Source: Anaerolineae bacterium
GTDB taxonomy: Bacteria; Chloroflexota; Anaerolineae; Aggregatilineales; UBA2796
Assembly: GCA_019637615.1 (NCBI GenBank)
Contig: JAHBVJ010000018.1
Span: 110,912-174,911, forward strand
DNA: 64,000 nt
Direction of reading: 5' to 3'
Shown: positions 40,578 to 49,157 of the stretch, in pieces
Layout: each line of letters opens with the position of its first letter
How positions within the stretch are numbered: position 1 is the first letter of the stretch
The notes under the pieces: generated by a model
What the model saw: only the letters and a program-made list of their open reading frames with translations
Told to the model about the DNA's origin: nothing
The model's database searches: none
Translations under genes and position numbers: made by a program

Positions 40578-40907
40578 ATGAGTATCTTCTCATTTGAAGC
40601 ACAAATCGCTGACCAAGCCGTCGATCTCATCAATCAGAGTTCTTCGCAGACTCAGGAAGTCCTTGGCAATGTCCTGAGCAAGTTCGGCCCCATCAATGAT
40701 GGTGCGTGGCTCGGTAAGGGCGCAGAAGCCTTCAAGAATGAAGTCCTGTCGGAAGTCATTCCCGGCCTCTCTGACCTCATCCAATATCTGAACTCGGCAA
40801 ACACTTTGGCGAAGGATGTCGCGTCCGAAATCCACGCCGCCGATGACTTCCTGAACGGTCTGTTTGGGTTCGTCGAAGACGTTTTTGACGCGATTACGCC
40901 GTGGTAA
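40578..40907 (+). CDS. WXG100-family protein
   Basis: 109 residues. The W-x-G turn is at 44-46 in NDGAWLGKGAEAF. The first helix is IADQAVDLINQSSSQTQEVL and the second EVLSEVIPGLSDLIQYLNSA. It has an extra hydrophobic tail (DDFLNGLFGFVEDVFDAITPW). It starts 30 bp after the previous gene and shares its transcript. The tail may be a secretion or membrane-contact element; this is a guess. Confidence 0.83.
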   Translation: MSIFSFEAQIADQAVDLINQSSSQTQEVLGNVLSKFGPINDGAWLGKGAEAFKNEVLSEVIPGLSDLIQYLNSANTLAKDVASEIHAADDFLNGLFGFVEDVFDAITPW

Positions 40908-40991
40908 GGGGTTTCCCTTACCCATCGGATCGCGACTCTATCTAACTGAAATCTATCGGCGCTCATACAGCGCTTCCTTGGAGGAATTCAA

Positions 40992-41291
40992 ATGGCAAAC
41001 CCAGAAGTCTCTATTGATTATGCCGTCGTGGGTGATATGGCGAATACGTTCTCGCAGTCTGCCGACACGCTCGGTAACGTCGGTAACATGGTGGGCGCTG
41101 CTGCTGCGCTGCTCGCGGCGACTGGTTTCGGTGGGATCATCGGTCTCGCTGCTCAGGTGATGCTGCTCGCCGTGCAAGGCAATGCCAATGCCATCGGCGC
41201 GCACTGCAATGAGCTGTCCAGCGACCTGAACGCGGCTATCCAAGCCCTTCAGAATGGTGATACATCGGGTGCGCAGCGCTTCGCCCAATAA
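40992..41291 (+). CDS. Small WXG100-cluster protein, divergent
   Basis: 99 residues with GGAGG before the ATG. The N-terminal part (VSIDYAVVGDMANTFSQSADTLGNV) resembles the first helix of WXG100 proteins. The centre lacks W-x-G and is instead a 25-residue hydrophobic stretch (AAALLAATGFGGIIGLAAQV...). The C-terminal helix is GAHCNELSSDLNAAIQALQNG. It could be a membrane-active member of the cluster. Its family assignment rests mainly on neighbourhood and helical pattern. A terminator follows. Confidence 0.65.
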   Translation: MANPEVSIDYAVVGDMANTFSQSADTLGNVGNMVGAAAALLAATGFGGIIGLAAQVMLLAVQGNANAIGAHCNELSSDLNAAIQALQNGDTSGAQRFAQ

Positions 41292-41321
41292 CAAGCGCAT
41301 CCGAACATTTATCATAAGCGA

Positions 41322-41350
41322 AAAAGCGCGGGACATCCTGCGCTTTTCTG
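41322..41350 (+). terminator. Intrinsic terminator of the WXG100 cluster
   Basis: AAAAGCGC and GCGCTTTT pair, extended inward by GGA/TCC, with a small loop (41322-41347). The stem ends in TTTTCTG. It closes the four-gene cluster. Confidence 0.8.
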
Positions 41351-41492
41351 TGTTTGACTATGGTAAGCAGCCTACTTCGTCTTCACTTTGCATCAAACAC
41401 TGCACAATCAGCACTTGATTTGGGGGTATAATCTTCCCGCCCGCCGATCTGCGCACCATGATCGCGCCTATCCACAAAGCAGGAACTAACTT

Positions 41493-42224
41493 ATGCCCTC
41501 GATGATCGTCGTCTTCCTCGTGATTGCCTTTTGCGCCTATCTTACTGGCCTCTCCAAAGGGGGCTTGGGTGGCTCATTGGGATCACTCGTCACACCCCTG
41601 TTAGCGTTGCTGATGCCCACCAAACTCGCGGTTGGCTTGACCCTGCCGATGCTGTTGGTTGGCGATGTTTTCGCCGTGATCGCACATCGGGGCAATTGGG
41701 ACTGGAAGCTGCTGCGGGCAATCCTGCCTGCTACCTTCGTCGGCGTGTTCGTCGGTTGGTTGGCTTTCGAAGCCATCGATCCAACGCTGCTCAAACATAT
41801 TTTGGGGATCGTCGCGCTGATCTATTGTGCCTTCGCGCTCTGGCGGCGGTCAGGCGGAAAGTCGCTGCCCAAAGGTGCGAACGCGCTGCAAACCAATGCA
41901 CTCGGGTGGGGGACTGGCTTTGCTTCGACTTTGGCAAACGCGGGTGGCCCCATCTATACCATCCACATGCTGACGCTCGACTTGACTCCCACCGTGTGGG
42001 TAGGCACCTCCGCGTTGTTTTATTTCGCCCTCAACATCGTCAAGTTGCCGATTTACGCTAGTTCACTCAGCCCGCAAAACATGCTGATCGTGGCGTGGAC
42101 GATCCCGATCATCCCGATGGGTGTATGGGCTGGTGCCAAGCTCGATAAGGTCATCGATATGAAAACCTTCGAGACGATCATCCTCGTCTTTTTGGCGATC
42201 ACAGGCGTCCTGTTACTGGTCTGA
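41493..42224 (+). CDS. TauE/SafE family sulfite/anion exporter
   Basis: 243 residues with about eight transmembrane helices. The first family motif is AYLTGLSKGGLGGSLGSLVTPLLALL, and the repeat-related motif in the second half is WGTGFASTLANAGGPIYTIHML. Such proteins export sulfite, sulfoacetate or other organic anions. A TATAAT (41428-41433) lies upstream without a clear -35. No sulphur-metabolism gene is nearby, so the substrate is open. Confidence 0.9.
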   Translation: MPSMIVVFLVIAFCAYLTGLSKGGLGGSLGSLVTPLLALLMPTKLAVGLTLPMLLVGDVFAVIAHRGNWDWKLLRAILPATFVGVFVGWLAFEAIDPTLLKHILGIVALIYCAFALWRRSGGKSLPKGANALQTNALGWGTGFASTLANAGGPIYTIHMLTLDLTPTVWVGTSALFYFALNIVKLPIYASSLSPQNMLIVAWTIPIIPMGVWAGAKLDKVIDMKTFETIILVFLAITGVLLLV

Positions 42225-42439
42225 TCTGCGCGTGAAGGAAATTACGATTTTTTGATCATTGGCACAGTGTAGATTTAGACTAAACGACGACTAAAATACT
42301 GTCTGGGTGTGGCAAAGCTGGTGTTTCATACCCTCTACTAACGAGATATGCACCAGTTTTCAACATCTAACACCCAAACTTCTAAATCACCTGTGCTACA
42401 ATGAGTGATGTCATCTTATAGACTTGAGGAGTCTCTGCC

Positions 42440-45400
42440 TTGAACGGGACGCCCGATCTGCTCAATTTATTCAACGAACCTGCCGTGCGGCTGCTCTATT
42501 ACATGACAGTCATCGTGGTAAGCTGCGGTGCGCTGTTCATGGCTTTTGGGCAGCGGATGCGGGCTGCTAACGAACGTGGGGCGGGTCGCTACGCGGTAGC
42601 CTCGTTCGGGGTGTTGTGGGCATGGGCCGCCCTGATGGTTGGCGGTCTTGCTACTATCATCACCAACAACCCCTTGATCTTGCCACCCTTGGATCGCGCC
42701 GTCAGCACGATTGTTGTTCTGCTCGTCGGTTACGCTTTCCTTACCTCGGATCGCTTGGTGCGGCGAGTTTTTAAGCGCCCTGAAGATACACGCCCGATCA
42801 CAGTCGCAGTCAATACACCTGCTTACACTATCATTACGGTGGCCTTTATCGTCTTGGTCGTGGTCGCGTGGCTGGTGTCGATGGCACAGTGGCTATCTGC
42901 CGGCACCCCCGATACCTTCAACACGACTGCCATCAATACCGTCTGGGTAGTTGGGACTTTAGTAGTACTGGTCGTCTTCCTCGTCCTGCATGTGATCCAA
43001 TTCCGTCTGGTATACGATGCCCCGCTCAAGATCATTTTTTTCCTGCTGATGCTGTTCGGCTATGGCTACGCCTTGACGCAGATCGCCAACGGAACGATCA
43101 AAGGCGATGAACTCGGCACGGTCAAACTGGCCTTCCTCGTCGCCATGCCGTTGTTTTGCGTGGTGATTTACCGCTTCATCATCATCCGGTTGGGGATGCT
43201 CTTGCAAGAGCGTGTGCAGCAAGCCGCTGACGCTGCTCAGCAGGCCACTATGAACGCCATCATTGCCGACAGCAATCATGAGCGTGATGCGGTTGGCGTT
43301 CTCAAGTCCTTGGGGCAAATGCTGGAACGCGATAACCCCGAAGATTTGCCACATCAAATCGTGGTCTCCGTGGCTGCTTCGCTGAAAGCCGATGTCTCCG
43401 CCATGCTGATCCTCGATGACGCGGAATACGCCGATGTGATCGCTGCCTACGACAATGTGCAGCATCGTCCCATCGCGGCGATGGCGCTCAAGATGGATGA
43501 ACAGCCGACGCTTAAAGAGAGCGTCGAGAAAAAGGCGCAGCGCGTTCTGCTGACCGAAAAGAACCTCAACGAATTGGTCGATCTGTATACGCGTTTAGAT
43601 ATTCAAAAAGTCGGTCCCGCGTATTTGCAGCCGATGGTGCGTGAAGGGCAAGTTGTCGGTGTCTTGGTCATCGCGCTGCCCTATACGGGGCGCACCTTCC
43701 GCGATTCCGAAACTCGCCTGTTGGAAGGGATCGGCCCCATCGCGGCACGTCTACTGCTGATCAGCCGCTCAGCGCATCGGGCACGGCTCGCGCATGAAGA
43801 ACGCAGCGTGCAAGCGATTGTACAAGGCGTCGAAGATGGCGTCCCCGATTTGCCCGTCAGCGCTGCCCGCGCCGACATGTATGCCAGCCTCGAACTCGCC
43901 CGCCAGCAGATCAACGACTTGACTTCGCGGGTGCGCGATCTTCAGATCGAACTCGACTACGAGCGCAGCCGCATGGCTGAACTCAGCGGCGACGATCCCG
44001 AAAACATGACCATCACGCAGCGCATGGAAGCCATGCACGCCGAACGCGCGCAGTTGGAATCCGAGCGCGAACGGCTCATGCTGGCCTTGCAAGAGGCGCA
44101 AACGCAGCTTGCCACCGTTTCTGGCAACGACCAGCAAGTCTACGAAACCATGCTCAACATGGTTCAGGCCGAACGTGACGAGCTGCAAACCCAGAAAGAT
44201 AAATTAGAAGCTGAGTTGGAAAATATCCGCGCGCGTGGTGCAGGGGAAACACCGGCCTTGCTACGCGACACGCTAACTCGAATGACCGAAGAACGCGCCC
44301 GCATCCTTGTGGAACGCGATGCCATCAAGCAGCAGTTGGAGGGCGTCCAGCAGCAAATGGCCTCGCTTGGCATCGAGGGCGGCACGTCAGCCTTGGCCTC
44401 CACCATCGTCACCCTAACCGAGGAGCGCAGCTACTACAAAGCCCTCTCGGATCGCCTGACGACCGAACGCGATACCTTGCTCAACGAGCGTCAGCGGATG
44501 AGCACACAGCTTGCGCCGGAAGGGGTGCGCGAAAAGATCGTAGCGATGGCGACAGAAATGCGCCGCCTTGCTGAAGATCGCGAAGCCCTCGCCCGTCAGC
44601 GTGACGCGCTGCGCAACGAACGCGACTCGTTGGCGGCTGACCGTGCCAAGTGGGAACAATTGCGCACCAAAATGGTGGCGGAATTAGCGGGAATCCAGAC
44701 CGATCTCGAAGAAGCCGTTTTCGAGCGCAACAAACTAATTTCCGAACGCACCAAGTTCGTGCAAGAGCGTACCATGCTCATCAGTGAACGCGATAAATTA
44801 GCCGCCGAACGCACCGCGCTGCAATCCGAGCGTGATACCTTGCGTGCGCGGGTTGAGGGCAACCGAGACGCCTTGCAGCAGCTTGGCGAGGACGGCGTTG
44901 GTTCGCTCAAGACCATGATCGATGACTTGACCGAGGAACGCACCAACCTTGAGCGCGATCTCATGGAAGCGCACCACACCATTCAGGAGTTGGAAGATCA
45001 ACTCAGCCAATTGGAACAACGCCTCAAACAGTCGATCCCGGTACCATCAGGCGCGACGGTGAATTCCAGCACTGCTGAGGTCATGTTGAGCATCGCGCAG
45101 GAACTCCGCACGCCGATGAGTTCGATTATCGGCTACGCGGATCTGCTGCTCGGTGAGTCGGTCGGCATTCTGGGCGCGTTGCAGCGACAGTTCCTCACCC
45201 GCGTCAAAGCCAACATTGATCGGCTGGCGGCGCTGATCGAAGACTTCATCCGCGTTACTGCCATCGACACCGGTCAGTTGAGCCTCAAGCCAGAGACGGT
45301 GGACATGGACGAGGTGGTCAACGATGCTATCACCGCCACTCGTTCGCAGTTCCGCGACAAAAACATCACGCTCAAGCTGGATGTGGACGACGAGCTGCCG

Positions 45401-45811
45401 CGCCTTCGAGGGGATCGCGATGCGCTGCAACAAATCTTGATTCAACTGCTCTCCAATGCCTATCTAGCCTCGCCCTCTGAAGGCGAAGTCATGTTGAGCG
45501 CCAAAGTCGAGCACAACTTTCAGTTTAAGCGGGGTGGGCAGTCCATCACTACCGATGTCGTGTCCATCGCCGTCCGTGATTTTGGTGGTGGCATCCCGCC
45601 GGAAGAACAGAATCGCGTGTTCAGCCGCCTCTATCGCGCCGATAATCCTCTGATTCAAGGCTTGGGCGATACGGGCGTTGGTCTGTCGATTGCGCGCGCC
45701 CTGACGGAAGCGCACGGCGGCAAAATCTGGCTGGAAAGCATCAAAAACACATCCAGCACCTTTAAACTGGTCATTCCGGTCGAAGGGGCGATGGCAGCGG
45801 AGAGCGTCTAA
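42440..45811 (+). CDS. Histidine-kinase-like membrane protein lacking the H-box histidine
   Basis: 1,123 residues, TTG start with GAGGA 9 bp upstream. Seven transmembrane helices (about 15-270) are followed by a GAF-like domain (about 285-440). Then comes a coiled coil of about 400 residues rich in ERD/ERA heptads (about 465-865), a HisKA-like dimerisation helix and an HATPase domain. The H-box reads IAQELRTPMSSI: residue 887, the phosphate-accepting His, is Gln (codon CAG at 45098-45100). ATP-site motifs are kept: N-box LLSNAYLAS, G1 DFGGGIP, G2 GDTGVGLSIA. It cannot autophosphorylate in the normal way. It may be a pseudokinase or scaffold. No response-regulator gene is adjacent. Confidence 0.9.
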   Translation: MNGTPDLLNLFNEPAVRLLYYMTVIVVSCGALFMAFGQRMRAANERGAGRYAVASFGVLWAWAALMVGGLATIITNNPLILPPLDRAVSTIVVLLVGYAFLTSDRLVRRVFKRPEDTRPITVAVNTPAYTIITVAFIVLVVVAWLVSMAQWLSAGTPDTFNTTAINTVWVVGTLVVLVVFLVLHVIQFRLVYDAPLKIIFFLLMLFGYGYALTQIANGTIKGDELGTVKLAFLVAMPLFCVVIYRFIIIRLGMLLQERVQQAADAAQQATMNAIIADSNHERDAVGVLKSLGQMLERDNPEDLPHQIVVSVAASLKADVSAMLILDDAEYADVIAAYDNVQHRPIAAMALKMDEQPTLKESVEKKAQRVLLTEKNLNELVDLYTRLDIQKVGPAYLQPMVREGQVVGVLVIALPYTGRTFRDSETRLLEGIGPIAARLLLISRSAHRARLAHEERSVQAIVQGVEDGVPDLPVSAARADMYASLELARQQINDLTSRVRDLQIELDYERSRMAELSGDDPENMTITQRMEAMHAERAQLESERERLMLALQEAQTQLATVSGNDQQVYETMLNMVQAERDELQTQKDKLEAELENIRARGAGETPALLRDTLTRMTEERARILVERDAIKQQLEGVQQQMASLGIEGGTSALASTIVTLTEERSYYKALSDRLTTERDTLLNERQRMSTQLAPEGVREKIVAMATEMRRLAEDREALARQRDALRNERDSLAADRAKWEQLRTKMVAELAGIQTDLEEAVFERNKLISERTKFVQERTMLISERDKLAAERTALQSERDTLRARVEGNRDALQQLGEDGVGSLKTMIDDLTEERTNLERDLMEAHHTIQELEDQLSQLEQRLKQSIPVPSGATVNSSTAEVMLSIAQELRTPMSSIIGYADLLLGESVGILGALQRQFLTRVKANIDRLAALIEDFIRVTAIDTGQLSLKPETVDMDEVVNDAITATRSQFRDKNITLKLDVDDELPRLRGDRDALQQILIQLLSNAYLASPSEGEVMLSAKVEHNFQFKRGGQSITTDVVSIAVRDFGGGIPPEEQNRVFSRLYRADNPLIQGLGDTGVGLSIARALTEAHGGKIWLESIKNTSSTFKLVIPVEGAMAAESV

Positions 45812-45839
45812 CAGGTAATACGAAGGCGAAGCACTTACT

Positions 45840-47150
45840 ATGCGCCGTGATTTCAATGGTGAGATTCTAGTAGCGTTGTTTGCGGTGGGCGTTCTCGCGC
45901 TGGCGCTGGTGTTCGGGATCGTGCTGACCATCAGCCGGACGGTGGCCACACCGGAACCAGCGACCGGCACTGTCATCGCGGCGAGTACGGGTACCGCTGT
46001 TGCCAGCGATCTCACCGCTACGGCAGCCGCGACCATAACGAGCACAGTCCAGACGACCTTCACCGACGAGCCGACGGTAGAAACCGCCACACCGACCATC
46101 GCGACGACAGTTGCCGAGCAGACTGTTGAAGCGACCGTAAGTAGCACCAATAACACGCGTGAGGCAAACCTTGTAGCGACCGAGACGGAATCAGCGACGG
46201 TAGCGGCTTCCGTCACCAGCCGCCCAACCCAGACCGCCACGCCAGCACCGACACAAACCAAGACCTCTACGCCGCTCCCTCCGACTAGCACGGCGACCAA
46301 TACCGCCAGCGTGACGCCGTCTCTGACGCCTTCGCATACGCTGACCGTCGCGCCTAGCAAGACGATTACGCCGCAGCCGACCTATACCCCGATTCCGAGC
46401 CTGACGCCCTTCCCGACGTTTACGCCACAGGCCACTTACACGCCGCGTCCTAGCCTGACGCCGCGTCCGACTCTGACACCATCCCGCACGCCGACGCGCA
46501 CATTGACGGCCTCGCCCACGCTGTCGATCCCGACTCTGCGCGCGATGACCACCGTGCCAGCGACATCCATTCCCACCGAAGCGCGTGGCGGAACGAGTGC
46601 TCCCTGTGAACGTCAAACGGATTGGGTACCCTACATCGTGCAGCGTGGGGATACGCTGTTCAGCATCGCGCGGCAAGCAGGTATCAGCGTAGCCGAACTC
46701 CAACGCGGCAACTGCCTGACTACTGATCGTATTTTCGAAGGTCAGGTTTTAGCCGTGCCTGAAGGCCGTCCCATCGGCAATCCCACCGTGACGGGCGCGC
46801 CCCCCGGCACCGATGATGTGCTGCCCGGTATCAACATCGTCCAGTGTGGGGACGCCGCCGTCCAGATCACCGCCCCACGTCCGGGCATCACCGTGCGTGG
46901 CACCATCTCCATCTTCGGTTCAGCGGTCATCCCGAATTTCAACTTCTATAAGCTGGAAATTCGCGCCGAAACTGCCACCAATTGGGCAACCTTCATCTCA
47001 TCGCCTATTCCTGTTCAAGGAGGGCTGTTAGGCCAGCTAGATACGTCGCAGTTCCCGTCTGGCATCTACTGGATTCAAGTTACGGCAATCGACAACACCA
47101 GCAATTACCCGATCCTGCCGTGCGCCATCCGCCTGAATTTTGCCAACTAG
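45840..47150 (+). CDS. Membrane-anchored LysM-domain protein with Thr/Pro-rich stalk
   Basis: 436 residues. One N-terminal transmembrane helix (ILVALFAVGVLALALVFGIVL) is followed by a Thr/Ala- then Pro/Thr-rich stalk of about 200 residues (repeats like TPxPSLTPxPTxTPQ). A LysM domain (about 260-308, PYIVQRGDTLFSIARQAGIS and GQVLAVPEG) binds peptidoglycan or related glycans. A C-terminal Ig-like beta domain (about 330-436) follows with ITAPRPGITVRGTISIFGSA. The protein probably sits in the cell envelope outside the membrane. It starts 28 bp after the kinase-like gene and is likely co-transcribed. Confidence 0.88.
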   Translation: MRRDFNGEILVALFAVGVLALALVFGIVLTISRTVATPEPATGTVIAASTGTAVASDLTATAAATITSTVQTTFTDEPTVETATPTIATTVAEQTVEATVSSTNNTREANLVATETESATVAASVTSRPTQTATPAPTQTKTSTPLPPTSTATNTASVTPSLTPSHTLTVAPSKTITPQPTYTPIPSLTPFPTFTPQATYTPRPSLTPRPTLTPSRTPTRTLTASPTLSIPTLRAMTTVPATSIPTEARGGTSAPCERQTDWVPYIVQRGDTLFSIARQAGISVAELQRGNCLTTDRIFEGQVLAVPEGRPIGNPTVTGAPPGTDDVLPGINIVQCGDAAVQITAPRPGITVRGTISIFGSAVIPNFNFYKLEIRAETATNWATFISSPIPVQGGLLGQLDTSQFPSGIYWIQVTAIDNTSNYPILPCAIRLNFAN

Positions 47151-47162
47151 GGCTAATGGCGC

Positions 47163-47777
47163 ATGAAGGCACTAGCCACCAACCGCCGCCAATGGGATGT
47201 CTTGCTCATCGGCGGCGCGTCGGGATCAGGCAAAACCAGCGTTAGTTATCGCCTCGCCCAGCATTTCGGCGTTGGCATCACCGAGATCGATGATTTTCAG
47301 GTGATCCTCAAACGCCTGACCACACCCGAACAATTTCCCGCACTACATTATTGGGATACGCATCCCGATGCCTATCTGATGCCTCCCGAAGAAATGATCA
47401 AGATCGGCATTGCTATCTGTCATGAGATGTTGCCCGCGCTCGAAGCCGTAATCGACAATCACATTGAGTCGAATGTGCCCATTGTGCTAGAGGGCGATTT
47501 CCTGCTGCCAGCGTTGTCCGCCAAGCTCGTTGCCACCGATCCTGCTAAATATGCCCATGTACAGATAATGTTCATCTACGAGCCGAGTGAAGCGCAGATA
47601 TTGAGCAACTATGCTTGCCGCGAACCCGAATCACCGCCCCAAACGTACCGCGCCCGCGTCAGTTGGCTGTACGGGGAGTTGATCAAGCAGCAGGCTGAGC
47701 AGTACGGCTTGTCAGTAGTGCCATCGCGTCCGTGGGATACGCTCTTCGACCGCTTGTTAGCTCTGCTCACTGTCTGA
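47163..47777 (+). CDS. P-loop kinase, 2-phosphoglycerate-kinase-like
   Basis: 204 residues. Walker A is LLIGGASGSGKTSVSYRLA. IDDFQVILKRLTTP and HYWDTHPDAYLMPPEEM follow, with VLEGDFLLPAL as the Walker-B-like strand. The layout resembles 2-phosphoglycerate kinase/uridine-kinase-type small-molecule kinases. The substrate is not known. It starts 12 bp after the LysM gene and leads directly into the next gene, so all belong to one transcription unit. Confidence 0.78.
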   Translation: MKALATNRRQWDVLLIGGASGSGKTSVSYRLAQHFGVGITEIDDFQVILKRLTTPEQFPALHYWDTHPDAYLMPPEEMIKIGIAICHEMLPALEAVIDNHIESNVPIVLEGDFLLPALSAKLVATDPAKYAHVQIMFIYEPSEAQILSNYACREPESPPQTYRARVSWLYGELIKQQAEQYGLSVVPSRPWDTLFDRLLALLTV

Positions 47778-47784
47778 TGGTCGC

Positions 47785-48519
47785 TTGGAATCGAGCGGAC
47801 TAGTGCGCAAAATATTGGCGTGGACGGGCGCGCTGATGATCAGTTTATTACTGCTGATCGTCGGTGTGTGCCAACTCGGACAACCACTGTCGGCAGCCCT
47901 GACGTTAGCCTTACCGAATGACGGTACGTTAGCCTCGCAAGGCTGTTGGTTCACGCTTTGTCCGGGTCAAACTGATGACGAGACTAGCAGCGCCATCTTG
48001 ACCGAAGTCGCTGACTCTCATGCCGCCGAAGTTACGCGTAACCCCGTGATGGTCGAATATGGCTACTTTATCCCGTATCGGCTGTGTGCATCATTTCTGG
48101 ATCGCACGCTGCGTACGTGTTTACGTACCGGCGTAGACGAGGCGGATACCGAAGTGCGGGTCGATTTAACCGACGCTGATGTACGTTTGGGTGAGGTGAT
48201 CGCCCAACTTGGCAGCCCTGACAGCATGTGGATGTGCGCGGGCTATTCACCCTTTCTCGCCGTCACTGGGGACGAAGGTGTTCAAGTGCATGTGGAATAT
48301 GCCAACGGGATCACCATTTCGGCCTTCACGCCGTCGAAACGCCAACCACCCATTTATCCCACGCCCGCCAACGAATGGCGCGTCAGACACGATATGAAGG
48401 TATTTTACATCGAATATCTTCCAGTAACGCCCTCTACAGGCCGTGTCGATAACGAGTTGTTTTTCGCTTGGCGCGGCTTCACAACGGGACCCGCACGTCG
48501 TAGCGTTTGTGGCAACTAA
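47785..48519 (+). CDS. Hypothetical membrane-anchored protein
   Basis: 244 residues from a TTG at 47785, or 238 from a GTG at 47803 that has a better purine-rich GAGCGG upstream. One N-terminal transmembrane helix (LAWTGALMISLLLLIVGVCQ) is followed by an extracytoplasmic domain with seven cysteines, several likely disulphide-bonded (CWFTLCPGQ, RLCASFLDRTLRTCLRTG, WMCAG, and a C-terminal SVCGN). I do not recognise the family. It is last in the kinase-like/LysM/P-loop-kinase series. Confidence 0.7.
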   Translation: MESSGLVRKILAWTGALMISLLLLIVGVCQLGQPLSAALTLALPNDGTLASQGCWFTLCPGQTDDETSSAILTEVADSHAAEVTRNPVMVEYGYFIPYRLCASFLDRTLRTCLRTGVDEADTEVRVDLTDADVRLGEVIAQLGSPDSMWMCAGYSPFLAVTGDEGVQVHVEYANGITISAFTPSKRQPPIYPTPANEWRVRHDMKVFYIEYLPVTPSTGRVDNELFFAWRGFTTGPARRSVCGN

Positions 48520-48569
48520 ATACAGGCGGGGTAGTTCCGTGCCACGTGACTACGCGTCGGAAAAGCCGC

Positions 48570-48929
48570 CTAGCGTTGACGCTGTCGGCTAAACATGCCC
48601 GTACCACCGGTCTCTTTTTCTGCGCCGGACTTCCGCGCGATGAAGTCTTCTTTTTCTTTCTTCTCCAGATCGAGCGCTTCGCCGTGCCGTGCCGCCAAAT
48701 CCAAGGCGGTGTCGTACCGTACCATCAATTGGGGTAAATCGCATTCTAGCACTTTACACAGCAAGTTGATCTTCCGCAGATCGGGGTTCGTCATATCCCC
48801 GTTTTTCATGCGGTTGAGCGTCGCCAACGAAATGCCTATTTCCTTCGCCAACTCCGCGTAGGTCATCCGCTGGTTATGCCGCGCTTGCCATTGCAGCATT
48901 GCTTTGTCGATTTCTAACTTAATCGGCAT
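48570..48929 (-). CDS. XRE-family HTH transcriptional regulator
   Basis: 119 residues. A Cro/CI-type HTH lies at about residues 18-75: RMTYAELAKEIGISLATLNRMKNGD, then LRKINLLCKVLECDLPQLM. A charged C-terminal tail (LDLEKKEKEDFIARKSGAEK) follows. The gene is divergent from the small gene at 49158. A 17-bp perfect inverted repeat lies 19 bp upstream of its start, so it probably represses itself and perhaps its neighbour. Confidence 0.88.
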   Translation of the reverse strand: MPIKLEIDKAMLQWQARHNQRMTYAELAKEIGISLATLNRMKNGDMTNPDLRKINLLCKVLECDLPQLMVRYDTALDLAARHGEALDLEKKEKEDFIARKSGAEKETGGTGMFSRQRQR

Positions 48930-48947
48930 CGCCTGTCTCCTCGCCTC

Positions 48948-48964
48948 AATATGTACGACATATT
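48948..48964. promoter_or_regulatory. Candidate XRE operator
   Basis: AATATGT-ACG-ACATATT: perfect 7-bp arms with a 3-bp spacer, just upstream of the XRE regulator start. Size and symmetry fit a dimeric XRE binding site. Confidence 0.55.
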
Positions 48965-49046
48965 ATATACCACTAATTGATACACAAGAGAAACCTGTCT
49001 TGATAAAAATGTATCATTTTTTGACAACTTCTATATCATTGGCTAC

Positions 49047-49112
49047 TTGACAAAAGAATCTATATTGCATATTCTTGACGGTAATATCTCATTTTCTGAT
49101 ACATTTCGTATC
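49047..49112 (+). promoter_or_regulatory. Promoter and inverted repeat upstream of the small hypothetical gene
   Basis: TTGACA (49047-49052), a 17-bp spacer and TATTCT (49070-49075) form a strong promoter reading toward 49158. GATAC-ATTTC-GTATC (49098-49112) lies just downstream of the expected start of transcription and may be a repressor site. A second TTGACA is at 49021. Confidence 0.55.
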
Positions 49113-49157
49113 AACAAGTTGCGCGCTTTATTTTGGCTCGGTCATTTTGGGGGAAAA

